The notes below the pieces were generated by a model, which saw only the letters and a program-made list of their open reading frames with translations, had not been told where the DNA came from and did no database searches. Made by a program: the position numbers and the translations under genes. From positions 1 through 8,638 of the forward strand of contig JAAYQY010000421.1 of the NCBI GenBank assembly GCA_012519125.1: a stretch of 8,638 nt of DNA, given 5' to 3'. This DNA is from Spirochaetales bacterium (GTDB taxonomy: Bacteria; Spirochaetota; Spirochaetia; Sphaerochaetales; Sphaerochaetaceae). Every line of letters starts with the position of its first letter. Position 1 is the stretch's first letter. Positions 1-7,682 of the stretch are shown piece by piece.

Positions 1-37
1 AATTCGTGACTAAAATGTATTGTAACAAGTGAAAATA

Positions 38-83
38 TTAGACTGAAGGAGGAAGTGAAGGTTCACGACAAAGATCAGTCTAA
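38..83. repeat. nested inverted repeat upstream of the HTH gene
   Basis: Outer arms TTAGACTGA (38-46) and TCAGTCTAA (75-83) are perfect 9-bp complements. Inner arms GTGAA (55-59) and TTCAC (62-66) are perfect 5-bp complements. Both pairs are centred on the same point, between 60 and 61. The 8-nt stretches between inner and outer arms do not pair. The element ends 30 bp before the HTH start codon. As DNA it could be an operator, perhaps bound by the HTH protein itself; as RNA it could fold into a two-tier hairpin in the leader. A TAAAAT hexamer at 11-16 could be a -10 box placing the repeat in the transcript, but its -35 would lie outside the window. The repeat is seen directly; its role is inferred. 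Confidence 0.55.
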
Positions 84-113
84 GTAATTGCATTTACGAC
101 AGAGGAGTACAAC

Positions 114-437
114 ATGCCGAGAACTTACAATTTGCAGGACATTTTCGCGAGAAATCTTAAGGAGCGCAGACGCAAGCTTTCCCTGACCCAGGCACAGCTT
201 GCTGAAAAGATTGGCGTTTCCACTTCGTTTGTAACAGAAATCGAAACGTCAAGAAAAGCACCGTCCTTTGCAACCATCGAGAAAATCAGTGCTGCACTTG
301 ATGTGCCCTGCTGGACATTTTTCTGCGAAGACGGCGACAAGCTCCCCAACGATGTGACCGTAATGGATCAGTTTGCCTACAAATTGAAACAGGACATCAG
401 CCATATCATTGATGTGAATGTCAGCATGACCCGCTAG
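114..437 (+). CDS. small XRE/Cro-CI family helix-turn-helix DNA-binding protein
   Basis: This 107-residue protein is likely a stand-alone transcription regulator. Residues about 11-66 form an HTH_3-type domain. The scanning helix is LTQAQLAEKIGVS (24-36), the recognition helix runs about 37-45 (TSFVTEIET), and RKAPSFATIEKISAALDVP (47-65) is the usual helix 4-5 segment. The remaining 40 residues hold no recognised enzymatic or ligand domain and may help dimerisation. The start is supported by AGAGGAG at 101-107, six bases upstream. The gene is monocistronic: a terminator follows at 471-503 and the next gene has its own promoter. The inverted repeat at 38-83 makes autoregulation plausible. The target genes cannot be told from the sequence, and no toxin or phage partner is adjacent. 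Confidence 0.88.
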   Translation: MPRTYNLQDIFARNLKERRRKLSLTQAQLAEKIGVSTSFVTEIETSRKAPSFATIEKISAALDVPCWTFFCEDGDKLPNDVTVMDQFAYKLKQDISHIIDVNVSMTR

Positions 438-470
438 GACAAGCAGCTCAATTTTTCTCCTGATTTTTCA

Positions 471-503
471 GGCAGACGCCATGATTGTGGTGTCTGCCTT
501 TTT
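471..503 (+). terminator. intrinsic terminator of the HTH gene
   Basis: The 10-bp stem GGCAGACGCC (471-480) / GGTGTCTGCC (489-498) contains one G-U pair and an 8-nt loop. It is followed directly by five T residues (499-503). It lies 34 bp after the HTH stop codon, so it separates that transcript from the EF-G gene. Confidence 0.88.
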
Positions 504-511
504 GTGCAACC

Positions 512-523
512 AAAGAATTCTTT
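512..523. repeat. 12-bp perfect palindrome at the EF-G gene promoter
   Basis: AAAGAATTCTTT is a perfect 12-bp palindrome whose last base is the first base of the -35 hexamer at 523-528. It could be an operator half overlapping RNA polymerase contacts, or simply an A/T-rich upstream stretch with chance symmetry. No second copy is seen nearby. The palindrome is certain; its function is not. Confidence 0.35.
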
Positions 524-551
524 TGACATATGAGATTATGGGGCGTACCAT
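523..551 (+). promoter_or_regulatory. sigma70-type promoter for the EF-G paralogue
   Basis: A consensus -35 TTGACA (523-528) is followed by a 17-bp spacer and TACCAT (546-551), which matches four of six bases of TATAAT. The predicted transcription start is near 558, giving a leader of about 48 nt before the start codon at 606. It sits just after the preceding terminator, which fits an independent transcription unit. Confidence 0.7.
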
Positions 552-594
552 TGTTTCATGCGTTCTGGATCACCCCAGCATCTCAAGGTGATCG

Positions 595-601
595 AAGGAG
601 G
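595..601 (+). promoter_or_regulatory. Shine-Dalgarno that fixes the EF-G start
   Basis: AAGGAGG at 595-601 is a near-perfect anti-16S match four bases before ATG 606. The reading frame is open from an earlier ATG at 558, but that codon has no ribosome binding site and coincides with the predicted transcription start. The start at 606 is therefore preferred. Confidence 0.85.
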
Positions 602-605
602 AATT

Positions 606-2690
606 ATGAGCGTTGTAAGCACAGACTTGAGGAATGTCGCCGTCATCGGCCACAACGAAACCGGGAAAACCACACTGGTTGAACAGATGTTGTTTTACGC
701 AAATGTGATTTCCCGGGCAGAAACAGTAGCAAGCGGAAAGACCACCAGTGACTTTACTGAAGAAGAAATCAACCACAAGATTTCCATCCACGCCTCCCTC
801 GCTTCCCTGAATTGGGAAGGCAAGACACTCAATTTCATCGATACTCCGGGAACCGCAGGGTTCATCGGTGAGACCATCTGCGGATTCCGCTCCTGCGAGA
901 CAGCCCTCATGGTCGTGGACGGGCGCGATGGAGCACAAATCGAGACAATCAAGCTCTGGCGCTACCTTGACGAACGAAACAAGCCGCGAGCAGTGTTCAT
1001 CAACAAGATGGACCGTGACCGCGCTGACTATACCCATGTTCTGGATAACCTGAAAGAGACATTCAAGACTTCCTTTGTACCTGTTGTTGTTCCCATCGGA
1101 AGCGGCAAGGAGTTCAAGGGAGTCATCAACCTGATAGAGAACAAAGCATATTTCATCGATAAGAATGGCAAGGAGACCGTGGGAGATATCCCCGCCGATA
1201 TGGCTGACTTCGTGGAACAGTACCGCAATGATCTTATTGAGAATGCTGCAGAAGGTGCTGATGACCTCATCGAGAAGTATTTCGAAGCCGGTACCCTGGA
1301 TAGCGATGAAATTCGCAGAGGTTTGCGAGAGGGTATGAATGATAACCGCGTTGTACCAGTTTTTTGCGGAGCTGGCGAGCAAGGCGCAGGTATCATCAGC
1401 CTGTTGAACTTCATTCGCAACAACTTCCCCAAACCGATTGGAAAGCTCGACTGGGCTCTTGCAGAGGATGGTTCATCCGTTGAATTCCCCATCACCGCTG
1501 AAGGAAGTGCGGCTGCTGTAGTTTTCAAGACCACCATTGACCAGTTCAGCGGCAAGTTGAGCTTTTTGAAAGTCTTGCGCGGTACAGTCAAAGGTGATAC
1601 AGAGCTGTACAATCCGGATCTCAGCCGCAAGGAACGCCCAGGAAAGGTATACCGCCTGGTAGGAAAGAAACTTATTGAAACCGATGCTTTGGCAGCTGGA
1701 GATATCGGCGTTATTGCCAAGAGCAACATTGCAACCACCAACGCAACCTTGGTCGAAGGAACAGACCAGAAGCTTCGCCTCAAGCCCCTCGCCTTCCCAC
1801 AACCTACGTACAGTTTGGCCATCAGCTCCGATGACAAGAAGAGCGAAGTAAAGATGAACGAAGCGTTCCACAAGGTTACTGAAGAGGATCTTACTTTCAG
1901 GATCAAGTTCAACGAAGAAACCAAGGAAAACGTAGTCGCCGGTATGGGTGAATTGCATCTGAATATGATCTTGGACAAAATCAAGGATAAGCAGAAAATC
2001 AATATCCAGACCAAGTTGCCCCGTGTTGCCTACCGTGAAACGATCAGCCGCAAGAGTGGCATCGCCGAGTATTCGCACAAGAAGCAGAGCGGTGGACATG
2101 GTCAGTACGCCCGTGTTCTCATCGAAATCGAGCCAATTGAACGTGGGGCCTATTACTCATTCACCAATGCCATCAAGGGCGGATCGGTAAGCAAGGGCTA
2201 CATCCCTGGCATCGAGAAAGGCCTGCATGAGCAGATGGAAGAAGGCTTCCTCGCCGGCTATCCCATGATGGATATCGGGGTAACGCTCATCGATGGAAAG
2301 GAGCATCCGGTTGACTCGAGTGAGATGGCTTTCAAGCTTGCAGCCAAGGGAGCAATGCGAATGGCCTTGGAAAAAGCAGGGACTGTGCTACTTGAACCAA
2401 TCATGAAACTCAGTGTATATATAGAGAACAGCTATTTGGGTGACATCCTTTCCGACCTTTCGGGGAAACGGGGACGGGTGCTCGGCCAGGAAGATATGGG
2501 GCATTTGCAGTTGGTGAAAGCTCAGGTACCCCAGGCGGAACTGCTCAACTATGCCATCGACCTTAAGTCGATGACCAGTGGAACAGGAAGCTTTGAGATG
2601 GAGTTCGACCACTATGAGCCACTGAGCGGCAAACTTGCCGACGAAGTGATCAAAGCCTACAAGGAATCCTTGAAGGAAGAACAGGAATAG
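606..2690 (+). CDS. elongation factor G family translational GTPase (divergent EF-G paralogue)
   Basis: This 694-residue GTPase has the complete EF-G layout, close to the usual ~700. The G domain covers about 8-290: G1 GHNETGKTT (15-23), G3 DTPG (79-82), G4 NKMD (133-136). Domain II is about 301-383. Domain III is about 398-475, with GMGELHL at 446-452. Domain IV is about 476-595, with its tip loop KKQSGGHGQY at 492-501. Domain V runs about 596-685. EF-G binds the ribosomal A site and drives tRNA-mRNA translocation, or splits ribosomes together with RRF. Two GTPase motifs are unusual. The switch I RGIT of standard EF-G reads HKIS (57-60), and the catalytic His after DTPG is Thr83. This marks it as an EF-G-like paralogue rather than the main str-operon fusA; no rpsL, rpsG or tuf is nearby. 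Paralogues in spirochaetes can be specialised, one Borrelia EF-G being a recycling factor, but this one's role is open. It is transcribed alone. Confidence 0.9.
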   Translation: MSVVSTDLRNVAVIGHNETGKTTLVEQMLFYANVISRAETVASGKTTSDFTEEEINHKISIHASLASLNWEGKTLNFIDTPGTAGFIGETICGFRSCETALMVVDGRDGAQIETIKLWRYLDERNKPRAVFINKMDRDRADYTHVLDNLKETFKTSFVPVVVPIGSGKEFKGVINLIENKAYFIDKNGKETVGDIPADMADFVEQYRNDLIENAAEGADDLIEKYFEAGTLDSDEIRRGLREGMNDNRVVPVFCGAGEQGAGIISLLNFIRNNFPKPIGKLDWALAEDGSSVEFPITAEGSAAAVVFKTTIDQFSGKLSFLKVLRGTVKGDTELYNPDLSRKERPGKVYRLVGKKLIETDALAAGDIGVIAKSNIATTNATLVEGTDQKLRLKPLAFPQPTYSLAISSDDKKSEVKMNEAFHKVTEEDLTFRIKFNEETKENVVAGMGELHLNMILDKIKDKQKINIQTKLPRVAYRETISRKSGIAEYSHKKQSGGHGQYARVLIEIEPIERGAYYSFTNAIKGGSVSKGYIPGIEKGLHEQMEEGFLAGYPMMDIGVTLIDGKEHPVDSSEMAFKLAAKGAMRMALEKAGTVLLEPIMKLSVYIENSYLGDILSDLSGKRGRVLGQEDMGHLQLVKAQVPQAELLNYAIDLKSMTSGTGSFEMEFDHYEPLSGKLADEVIKAYKESLKEEQE

Positions 2691-2703
2691 GATTGGTGGT
2701 GGA

Positions 2704-2734
2704 CAATCAGAACAAATGTGTGCGTTTCTGATTG
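2704..2734 (+). other. hairpin between the EF-G stop and its terminator
   Basis: CAATCAGAA (2704-2712) and TTCTGATTG (2726-2734) are perfect 9-bp complements around a 13-nt loop, starting 14 bases after the EF-G stop codon. No T-run follows, so it is not a second intrinsic terminator. It may protect the mRNA 3' end or be incidental. Confidence 0.4.
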
Positions 2735-2759
2735 CTTGAGAGTGAATTTGTGGAATTTT

Positions 2760-2799
2760 GGAAGGGAGCTTGCGGCGGCAAGCTCCCTTCCCTCTTTTT
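2760..2799 (+). terminator. strong intrinsic terminator of the EF-G gene
   Basis: GGAAGGGAGCTTGC (2760-2773) and GCAAGCTCCCTTCC (2778-2791) make a perfect 14-bp stem with a GGCG loop. CTC and five T residues follow (2795-2799). The T-run is on the + strand side, so it serves the EF-G gene. On the - strand the hairpin is followed by AAAATTCC and has no U-tract, so it would be a weak terminator for trmB. The last T is also the first base of the trmB stop triplet read on the + strand. Confidence 0.92.
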
Positions 2800-3536
2800 C
2801 ACTGCTTCTCGAACCAAACCTCATTGATGGGATGATGCTTCTCCAAGCCCTTCTTTTCGAATTTGGTTGTATCCCGCCAAGTCACTGCAGGGCAGAAGCC
2901 TTGGTAGGGATTCTCCAAGCCCTCGGTGGATCCAAGCACATCCAGCATCTGGTAGGCATACTCCTCCCAGTCGGTCACACAGTAGATGTACCCACCTTTG
3001 GAGAGTTTCGAGGCAAGCAAGGAGGTGAAAGGCTTTTGGATCAGGCGCCGTTTCTGTTGGCGTTTTTTCGGCCAGGGATCAGGGAAAAAGATATGGAAGC
3101 CGGCAACCGATCCATCTCCTACCATATCGGTGAGCACCTGTACAGCATCAAAGCGCATCAATCTGACATTGTCCAACTGCTGTGATCCTACCTTGTCCAG
3201 AAGCTTGGCAAAACCGGAAAGAAAAACCTCCAGACAGAGATAGTTGTACTGGTTTCGCTCTTTTGCGATACGCTCAGTTGCTGTTCCCATCCCAAAACCG
3301 ATTTCAATAACCACCGGCTTGTCATTGCCAAATATCTGCTTCCAATCCAAAATACGCTTCTCGTACGCAAGACCGTACGTGGCATAGTACTTTTTCACTG
3401 CCTCAACCTGGTAGGTTCTCAGGTATGAGGAACGCAGAACGTAGCTTTTCACCTCGCGTTCAGTCCCCTCTTCCCTGCTCTCCACCCACTTGAGTTCGGG
3501 AATATCCTGATAAATTGTCTCTTGGTTCTCTTGCAT
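2799..3536 (-). CDS. trmB: tRNA (guanine-N7-)-methyltransferase
   Basis: TrmB transfers a methyl group from S-adenosylmethionine to N7 of G46 in the tRNA variable loop. The protein has 245 residues, typical for the family. The SAM-binding motif I is IEIGFGMG (77-84). The family hallmark PDPWPKKRQQKRR spans 152-164, with the catalytic-region Asp153. The TDWE segment at 188-191 and TKFEKKG at 224-230 match the substrate-site motifs. The post-I segment reads LEVFLSGFAKLL (102-113), where most members have EVH and a Pro two residues later; the acidic Glu103 that contacts SAM is kept. The start is supported by AGGAG on the - strand (3542-3546). The gene begins 8 bases after the mfd stop and is very likely co-transcribed and coupled to mfd. 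It converges on the EF-G gene. Confidence 0.95.
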   Translation of the reverse strand: MQENQETIYQDIPELKWVESREEGTEREVKSYVLRSSYLRTYQVEAVKKYYATYGLAYEKRILDWKQIFGNDKPVVIEIGFGMGTATERIAKERNQYNYLCLEVFLSGFAKLLDKVGSQQLDNVRLMRFDAVQVLTDMVGDGSVAGFHIFFPDPWPKKRQQKRRLIQKPFTSLLASKLSKGGYIYCVTDWEEYAYQMLDVLGSTEGLENPYQGFCPAVTWRDTTKFEKKGLEKHHPINEVWFEKQ

Positions 3537-3540
3537 CCAA

Positions 3541-3547
3541 ACTCCTA
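3541..3547 (-). promoter_or_regulatory. trmB ribosome binding site overlapping the mfd stop codon
   Basis: On the - strand the bases TAGGAGT (3547-3541) contain both the mfd stop codon TAG (3547-3545) and the AGGAG that lies five bases before the trmB ATG (3536-3534). Ribosomes finishing mfd therefore cover the trmB initiation site, which favours translational coupling. Confidence 0.75.
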
Positions 3548-6500
3548 CAGCAATCTTTGCAGTTTTTCCATCAAAAAGAGAGCCTTGTCCTTGAGGGAAA
3601 CCGCATCAGTTTTCATATACATGACATTCATCCGTCTCATATCAAGCCAGATGCTCTTGTTACTGAGGGCGATGAGATTCATCACCTTGTTCACATTCAG
3701 GTTCGCGACTTTGCCGAACTCAATGGATACCACCTGCTTGCGATCGGTCAGATGTATGATCGAAAGCTTACGACAGATGATTTTGATCTCGGCGATGTAC
3801 AGGAGGTTGGCCACCTCCTCGGGAAGGGGACCGAACCGGTCGGCCAGCTCGCTGGAAAGACCTTGCAATTGTTCTTCATTGGCGATTGAAGAGATCTTTC
3901 GGTAGACATCGAACTTCACCGATGGGGCCTTGATGTAGGTGTCGGGAATGAAACCGGTGTAGTCGAGTTCGAGGAATACTTCCTTCTCCTCTTCCTTCAG
4001 CCCGGAGCGCTGCAGATCCCTGATGGCTTCATCAAGAATGCGGATATACATATCCAGTCCCACCGAGGCAAGCTGGCCGCTCTGCTCACGCCCGAGCAGG
4101 TTTCCCGTTCCCCGGATTTCCATGTCCTTCATTGCCACCTTGAAGCCTGATCCCAGTTCTGTGTGTTCGCTGATGATCTTAAGGCGCTTGACCGCAATCT
4201 CGCTGAGGGCGCTACCCTGGGGATAGAAGAGGTAGGCATGAGCCTGTTGGTCGTTACGTCCTACCCTTCCCCTCAATTGGTAGAGCTGACTGAGCCCATA
4301 CAGGTCGGCGCGGTCTATGATGATGGTGTTGACATTGGGGATGTCGATGCCGTTTTCTATGATGGTAGTGGATACCAGCACCTGGATTCCTTCATGGATG
4401 AACCTGCGCATCGTGTCTTCCAGCTTTGCGCTGTCCATCTGGCCGTGGGCACTTTCAATGATGACATCACCGAGCAGCTTGGAGAGTTGGAAGACCACCT
4501 CATCAAGGCTCTCGATGCGGTTGTGCAGAAAGAATACCTGCCCACCCCTGCTCACCTCGTCACGGATGGCCTTCACGATGGTCTGTTCGTCGTACTCCCC
4601 GATATGCGTCTCGATCGGGCGCCGGGCAATGGGTGGGGTTGCAAGAAGCGACATATCCCTGATCTTGAGCAGCGACATATAGAGCGTTCGGGGTATGGGG
4701 GTTGCACTGAGAGAGAGCGAGTCGATGCTCGTTCTCAGTGTCTTGATCCGCTCCTTGTCCTTCACCCCGAAGCGCTGCTCCTCGTCAACGACCAACAGAC
4801 CAAGGTCACGATAGAGAATATCCTTTTGCAGGATGCGATGGGTTCCGAAGAGCACATCAACCTTCCCTTCCGCCAAGGCGAGGAGGGTCTGTTTCTGCTC
4901 TTTCTTGGGAACTATCCTTGAAAGCTGTGCACAGCGTACAGGAAAGGTTCCCAACCGCTTGAGGAAATTCTGGTAGTGCTGCTCGGCAAGGATGGTGGTC
5001 GGAGCAAGAAAGGCTACCTGCTTGCCTCCCATCACCGCCTTGAAGGCTGCACGAAAAGCAATCTCAGTTTTTCCATAGCCGACATCCCCGCAAACGAGGC
5101 GGTCCATGACTTTCGGCATCTCCATATCGGCCTTGATATCCTCGATGCAAGAGAGTTGGTCTGCAGTCTCATCAAAGGGAAAGGAGGCCTCGAACTGCAA
5201 CTGCCAGTCGGTATCCTTGGGGAATGCGAAGCCCACACTGTTCTGGCGCTTTGCGTAGAGCTCAATAAGATGCTTTGCCAGATCCTCTGCATTCTTGCGG
5301 GCTCTTGCTTTCTTGTTCTCCCAGCCTTGGCCCCCAAGCTTGTCCTTCTTCGGTGAACCGTTGTCGCTGCCGATGTAGCGTTGCACGAGGTTGGCTTGCT
5401 CGATGGGAACATAGAGCATCTCGTTGTCAGCGAACGCAATCTTGATGAAATCCCGTTCCCGGTCAAAACTGGATACTCGGTCGATCTTGACAAACTGCCC
5501 AACCCCGTAGTTCACATGCACTACATAATCACCTTCATTGAGATCGACAAAGGAGTCCAAAGGCGATGATTGGGTATGCTGCAGGGTTTTGACCACCTGC
5601 CTCCTGCGCCCGAAGATCTCGTGCTCACAGATGGCGATGACTTTCAGCGAGGGGATGGAAAAACCCCCGCTGAGCTCACGGTTCTCCCAAGAGAGGAAGG
5701 GAAAAGCACTGAGCATCTGCATGAGGCGCTGGCGTTGGACCTGATTCTCCGTAAAGACCGTGACTTTCCATCCCTGTTTTTCCAGGCTTTTCAGCTCTTC
5801 CTTGAGCAGCGTAAAGTTACCGAAATAGGACCTCGGACCTTCGATATCGAACTGGTAGGCCTCTTTTTTCTGCCCTGCAATGTCCAATACCACGATGGAA
5901 TGTACAGCTTCCTTTTGGAACGCAGGAAAGTTGAAAAGCAACTCATCAGGCTTGGGAGCCTGTCGGTCAGAGAGGAAGGCTTGGCGATACAGAGCCTTCG
6001 CCTCAAGCTCAAGGCTGTGGTAGCTGGTTGCCAAGCGTTGGTCACCGACGAAGCAGAAGAAGTCATGAGCTTCAAAATATGAGCGTATTGAACCGGTTGC
6101 CAAACCGGTTTCTGCATCAAACAAAGAGATGCTGAACTTGGGAAGTGTTGCAATGGTCTCTTGGGTGATGGGGTTGTAGGTGCTGATCTTCCCCACCGTA
6201 TCCCAGTCGGCATAGATGCGGTATGGATTCTCGCTCTCGAACGGAAAGACGTCCAGGACTTCCCCACGAAGACTGAACTCTCCCATGGTAGTGGTAGTAA
6301 CCGTGTGCACATACCCTGCGTTGGTAAGAAGTTGGGCAATGTTGGTACTGTCGAAGGCTGAGCCTTTCTTGATCTGCAGGCTGGACTGCTCCAGAGCCGT
6401 GGGAAGGACCACCGGGGCGACAAAGGGTCTGAGGTGAGTGATGATAAGCCCACTCTTCATCTCTTGGATGGATGAGAGCCTGGAAAGCTGCTCATACTCC

Positions 6501-6832
6501 ACATTGTCCGCCTGGAAGGGCGAATAGAGTTTTCTCCCGTTGCCCGGAAGATAGAGGGTGCGCATCTCCTGACCCCCAAGAGGGGTTTGCATCACAAGCG
6601 ATGGTGATGGATCCACCCCGCTATCCTTCAACAGTTGCAGAGCACTGTCCTCTGTCGGGCAGATGACCCAAACACGCCCTTTCACCTTTCGGGCAACCAG
6701 GCGCAAGAACTCCGACAAAGGATAGCCCTCGAGGCCTTGTATGGTTACCGAGCGCTCTTCGGCATGAAAAGCCTTGTAAGCTGGAGAGGTTTTGATATAC
6801 GATTGGACAAGTACTGATAATGGGGTTTGCAT
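3545..6832 (-). CDS. mfd: transcription-repair coupling factor
   Basis: Mfd is a DNA translocase that removes RNA polymerase stalled at lesions and recruits UvrA for nucleotide excision repair. The protein has 1095 residues from the chosen start, slightly under the usual ~1150. The N-terminal UvrB-homology module includes [16 protein letters not shown] (184-199). The RNA polymerase-interacting (CarD-like) domain starts near 430. The RecG-like helicase core has Walker A GDVGYGKT (582-589, Lys588), motif II DEEQ (683-686), motif [12 protein letters not shown] (709-717) and motif [10 protein letters not shown] (852-859). The translocation (TRG) segment [11 protein letters not shown] and the C-terminal domain with [13 protein letters not shown] follow. 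All key residues are intact. The start is uncertain: ATG 6832 and ATG 6841 are three codons apart, with GGTAGGG just upstream at poor spacing for either. The frame stays open to 6949, but that extension would overlap the divergent phosphatase gene and is unlikely. trmB follows in the same unit. Confidence 0.96.
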   Translation of the reverse strand: MQTPLSVLVQSYIKTSPAYKAFHAEERSVTIQGLEGYPLSEFLRLVARKVKGRVWVICPTEDSALQLLKDSGVDPSPSLVMQTPLGGQEMRTLYLPGNGRKLYSPFQADNVEYEQLSRLSSIQEMKSGLIITHLRPFVAPVVLPTALEQSSLQIKKGSAFDSTNIAQLLTNAGYVHTVTTTTMGEFSLRGEVLDVFPFESENPYRIYADWDTVGKISTYNPITQETIATLPKFSISLFDAETGLATGSIRSYFEAHDFFCFVGDQRLATSYHSLELEAKALYRQAFLSDRQAPKPDELLFNFPAFQKEAVHSIVVLDIAGQKKEAYQFDIEGPRSYFGNFTLLKEELKSLEKQGWKVTVFTENQVQRQRLMQMLSAFPFLSWENRELSGGFSIPSLKVIAICEHEIFGRRRQVVKTLQHTQSSPLDSFVDLNEGDYVVHVNYGVGQFVKIDRVSSFDRERDFIKIAFADNEMLYVPIEQANLVQRYIGSDNGSPKKDKLGGQGWENKKARARKNAEDLAKHLIELYAKRQNSVGFAFPKDTDWQLQFEASFPFDETADQLSCIEDIKADMEMPKVMDRLVCGDVGYGKTEIAFRAAFKAVMGGKQVAFLAPTTILAEQHYQNFLKRLGTFPVRCAQLSRIVPKKEQKQTLLALAEGKVDVLFGTHRILQKDILYRDLGLLVVDEEQRFGVKDKERIKTLRTSIDSLSLSATPIPRTLYMSLLKIRDMSLLATPPIARRPIETHIGEYDEQTIVKAIRDEVSRGGQVFFLHNRIESLDEVVFQLSKLLGDVIIESAHGQMDSAKLEDTMRRFIHEGIQVLVSTTIIENGIDIPNVNTIIIDRADLYGLSQLYQLRGRVGRNDQQAHAYLFYPQGSALSEIAVKRLKIISEHTELGSGFKVAMKDMEIRGTGNLLGREQSGQLASVGLDMYIRILDEAIRDLQRSGLKEEEKEVFLELDYTGFIPDTYIKAPSVKFDVYRKISSIANEEQLQGLSSELADRFGPLPEEVANLLYIAEIKIICRKLSIIHLTDRKQVVSIEFGKVANLNVNKVMNLIALSNKSIWLDMRRMNVMYMKTDAVSLKDKALFLMEKLQRLL
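6792..6821 (+). promoter_or_regulatory. candidate promoter of the phosphatase gene, inside mfd
   Basis: TTGATA (6792-6797) is followed by an 18-bp spacer and GATAAT (6816-6821). Each hexamer matches five of six consensus bases. The expected start near 6828 gives a leader of about 48 nt before ATG 6876. The element overlies the first codons of the divergent mfd gene. No equally good promoter for mfd was seen on the other strand; a lone GATAAT box (6885-6880) lacks a -35. Confidence 0.5.
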
Positions 6833-6875
6833 AAGCGCCATTACCCTACCATGAGCAAGAAGGTTATGCAAGAGA

Positions 6876-7682
6876 ATGGAATTATCACTTGATACAAAGG
6901 CATTGGACGAGCTGAGTGAAGCGGTTCGTTCCTGTGGCCGAATGGCCAAAGAAAAGCAAGCAACTATCCACCGCTCCTACAAAAGTGATGGTTCGGTACT
7001 CACTGAAACTGATCTGGCCATCTCTGCTAAGATTCTTGCGGTGGTAGCACAGCTTTTCCCTCAGGCAAATATCATCAGCGAGGAGACACTCACCCCGTAC
7101 AGGGAGGATGCTCCGTGCACGTTCGTCCTTGATCCTATCGACGGTACCGATGTCTACTCCCAAGGTCTCCCGTCGTGGGCAGTGGCATTGGGCATCCTGG
7201 ACCGTGACAGGAAACCGGTGGGAGCCATGATCAGTTGCCCCCGGTGGGGCCTTGGCGAGGATGAGCTTTATGTTCGACTTGACCCGGGCAAGGAACTGTT
7301 GGTCAATGACCGTCCCTTCAGCATGGGCGGGGAGAAGAGCTTTCCCCACCAGATCACCATGGGATCCAGTGGACAGCGACTGATGGACTTCTCTCACTTC
7401 GATGGGAAAATAAGGATTTTCGGCTCCTCCATCCTGCATATGCTCAGTCCGGTGCTGTATGACCACATCCAAGGATGCGTGAACCAAAGTTGCTATGTTT
7501 GGGACATCGCTTCAGCCCATGCGGTGCTTTTGCACTGTGGCATGGACATTGAGTATGTGAACGGAAAAAAGTTCGTGTATGACGATGCTTTCTTGTTGGA
7601 GCGCAAGCCGTTCTCCCCTTCCTTCTATGCAGGAACGAAGGAGTGCATCAAGGCCTTGGGCGAGGTGCTTCCCCCCAAATGA
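6876..7682 (+). CDS. inositol monophosphatase family phosphatase
   Basis: This 268-residue Mg2+-dependent, typically lithium-sensitive phosphatase belongs to the IMPase / FBPase / 3'(2'),5'-bisphosphate nucleotidase superfamily. The metal-site motifs appear in order. KSDGSVLTETD (36-46) precedes the core, Glu69-Glu70 follows, then DPIDGT (86-91) supplies the two catalytic Asp residues, and WDIA (209-212) supplies the last metal ligand. Length and motif spacing are normal. The segment after DPIDGT reads DVYSQGLPSWAVALG instead of the common TNF type, so the substrate cannot be assigned: inositol phosphate, sugar phosphate or PAP are all possible. The gene is divergent from mfd with about 43 bp between starts. 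The ATG at 6876 has only a distant AAGAAGG (6857-6863, 12 bases away), so translation may be weak. It ends exactly against the transporter gene on the other strand. Confidence 0.88.
   Translation: MELSLDTKALDELSEAVRSCGRMAKEKQATIHRSYKSDGSVLTETDLAISAKILAVVAQLFPQANIISEETLTPYREDAPCTFVLDPIDGTDVYSQGLPSWAVALGILDRDRKPVGAMISCPRWGLGEDELYVRLDPGKELLVNDRPFSMGGEKSFPHQITMGSSGQRLMDFSHFDGKIRIFGSSILHMLSPVLYDHIQGCVNQSCYVWDIASAHAVLLHCGMDIEYVNGKKFVYDDAFLLERKPFSPSFYAGTKECIKALGEVLPPK

Noticed and set aside
55..87. A 10-codon GTG reading frame after AAGGAGG (46-52), resembling a leader peptide
   Set aside because: Only two bases separate the Shine-Dalgarno from the GTG, which is too close. The peptide has no regulatory residue run, and the bases are better explained by the inverted repeat.
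558..605. N-terminal extension of the EF-G protein from ATG 558
   Set aside because: It has no ribosome binding site, coincides with the predicted transcription start, and adds residues not typical of EF-G. ATG 606 has AAGGAGG in front of it.
570..2099. Long antisense reading frames (up to 328 codons) opposite the EF-G gene
   Set aside because: They are mirror frames of a well-conserved coding gene, with no recognisable domain and no initiation signals.
2718..3185. A 155-codon + strand reading frame across the EF-G terminator and trmB
   Set aside because: It starts inside the leading hairpin, reads through the terminator stem and is antisense to the conserved TrmB motifs.
4163..4921. A 252-codon + strand reading frame inside mfd
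   Set aside because: It lies opposite the conserved helicase core of Mfd, shows no family character and has no independent ribosome binding site.
6851..6892. A 13-codon ATG reading frame overlapping the phosphatase start
   Set aside because: No ribosome binding site precedes it, and the peptide has no attenuator-like composition. It is probably chance.
6842..6949. Extension of Mfd up to ATG 6949
   Set aside because: The extension would run through the phosphatase start region, adds residues without Mfd character and is preceded by no clear Shine-Dalgarno.
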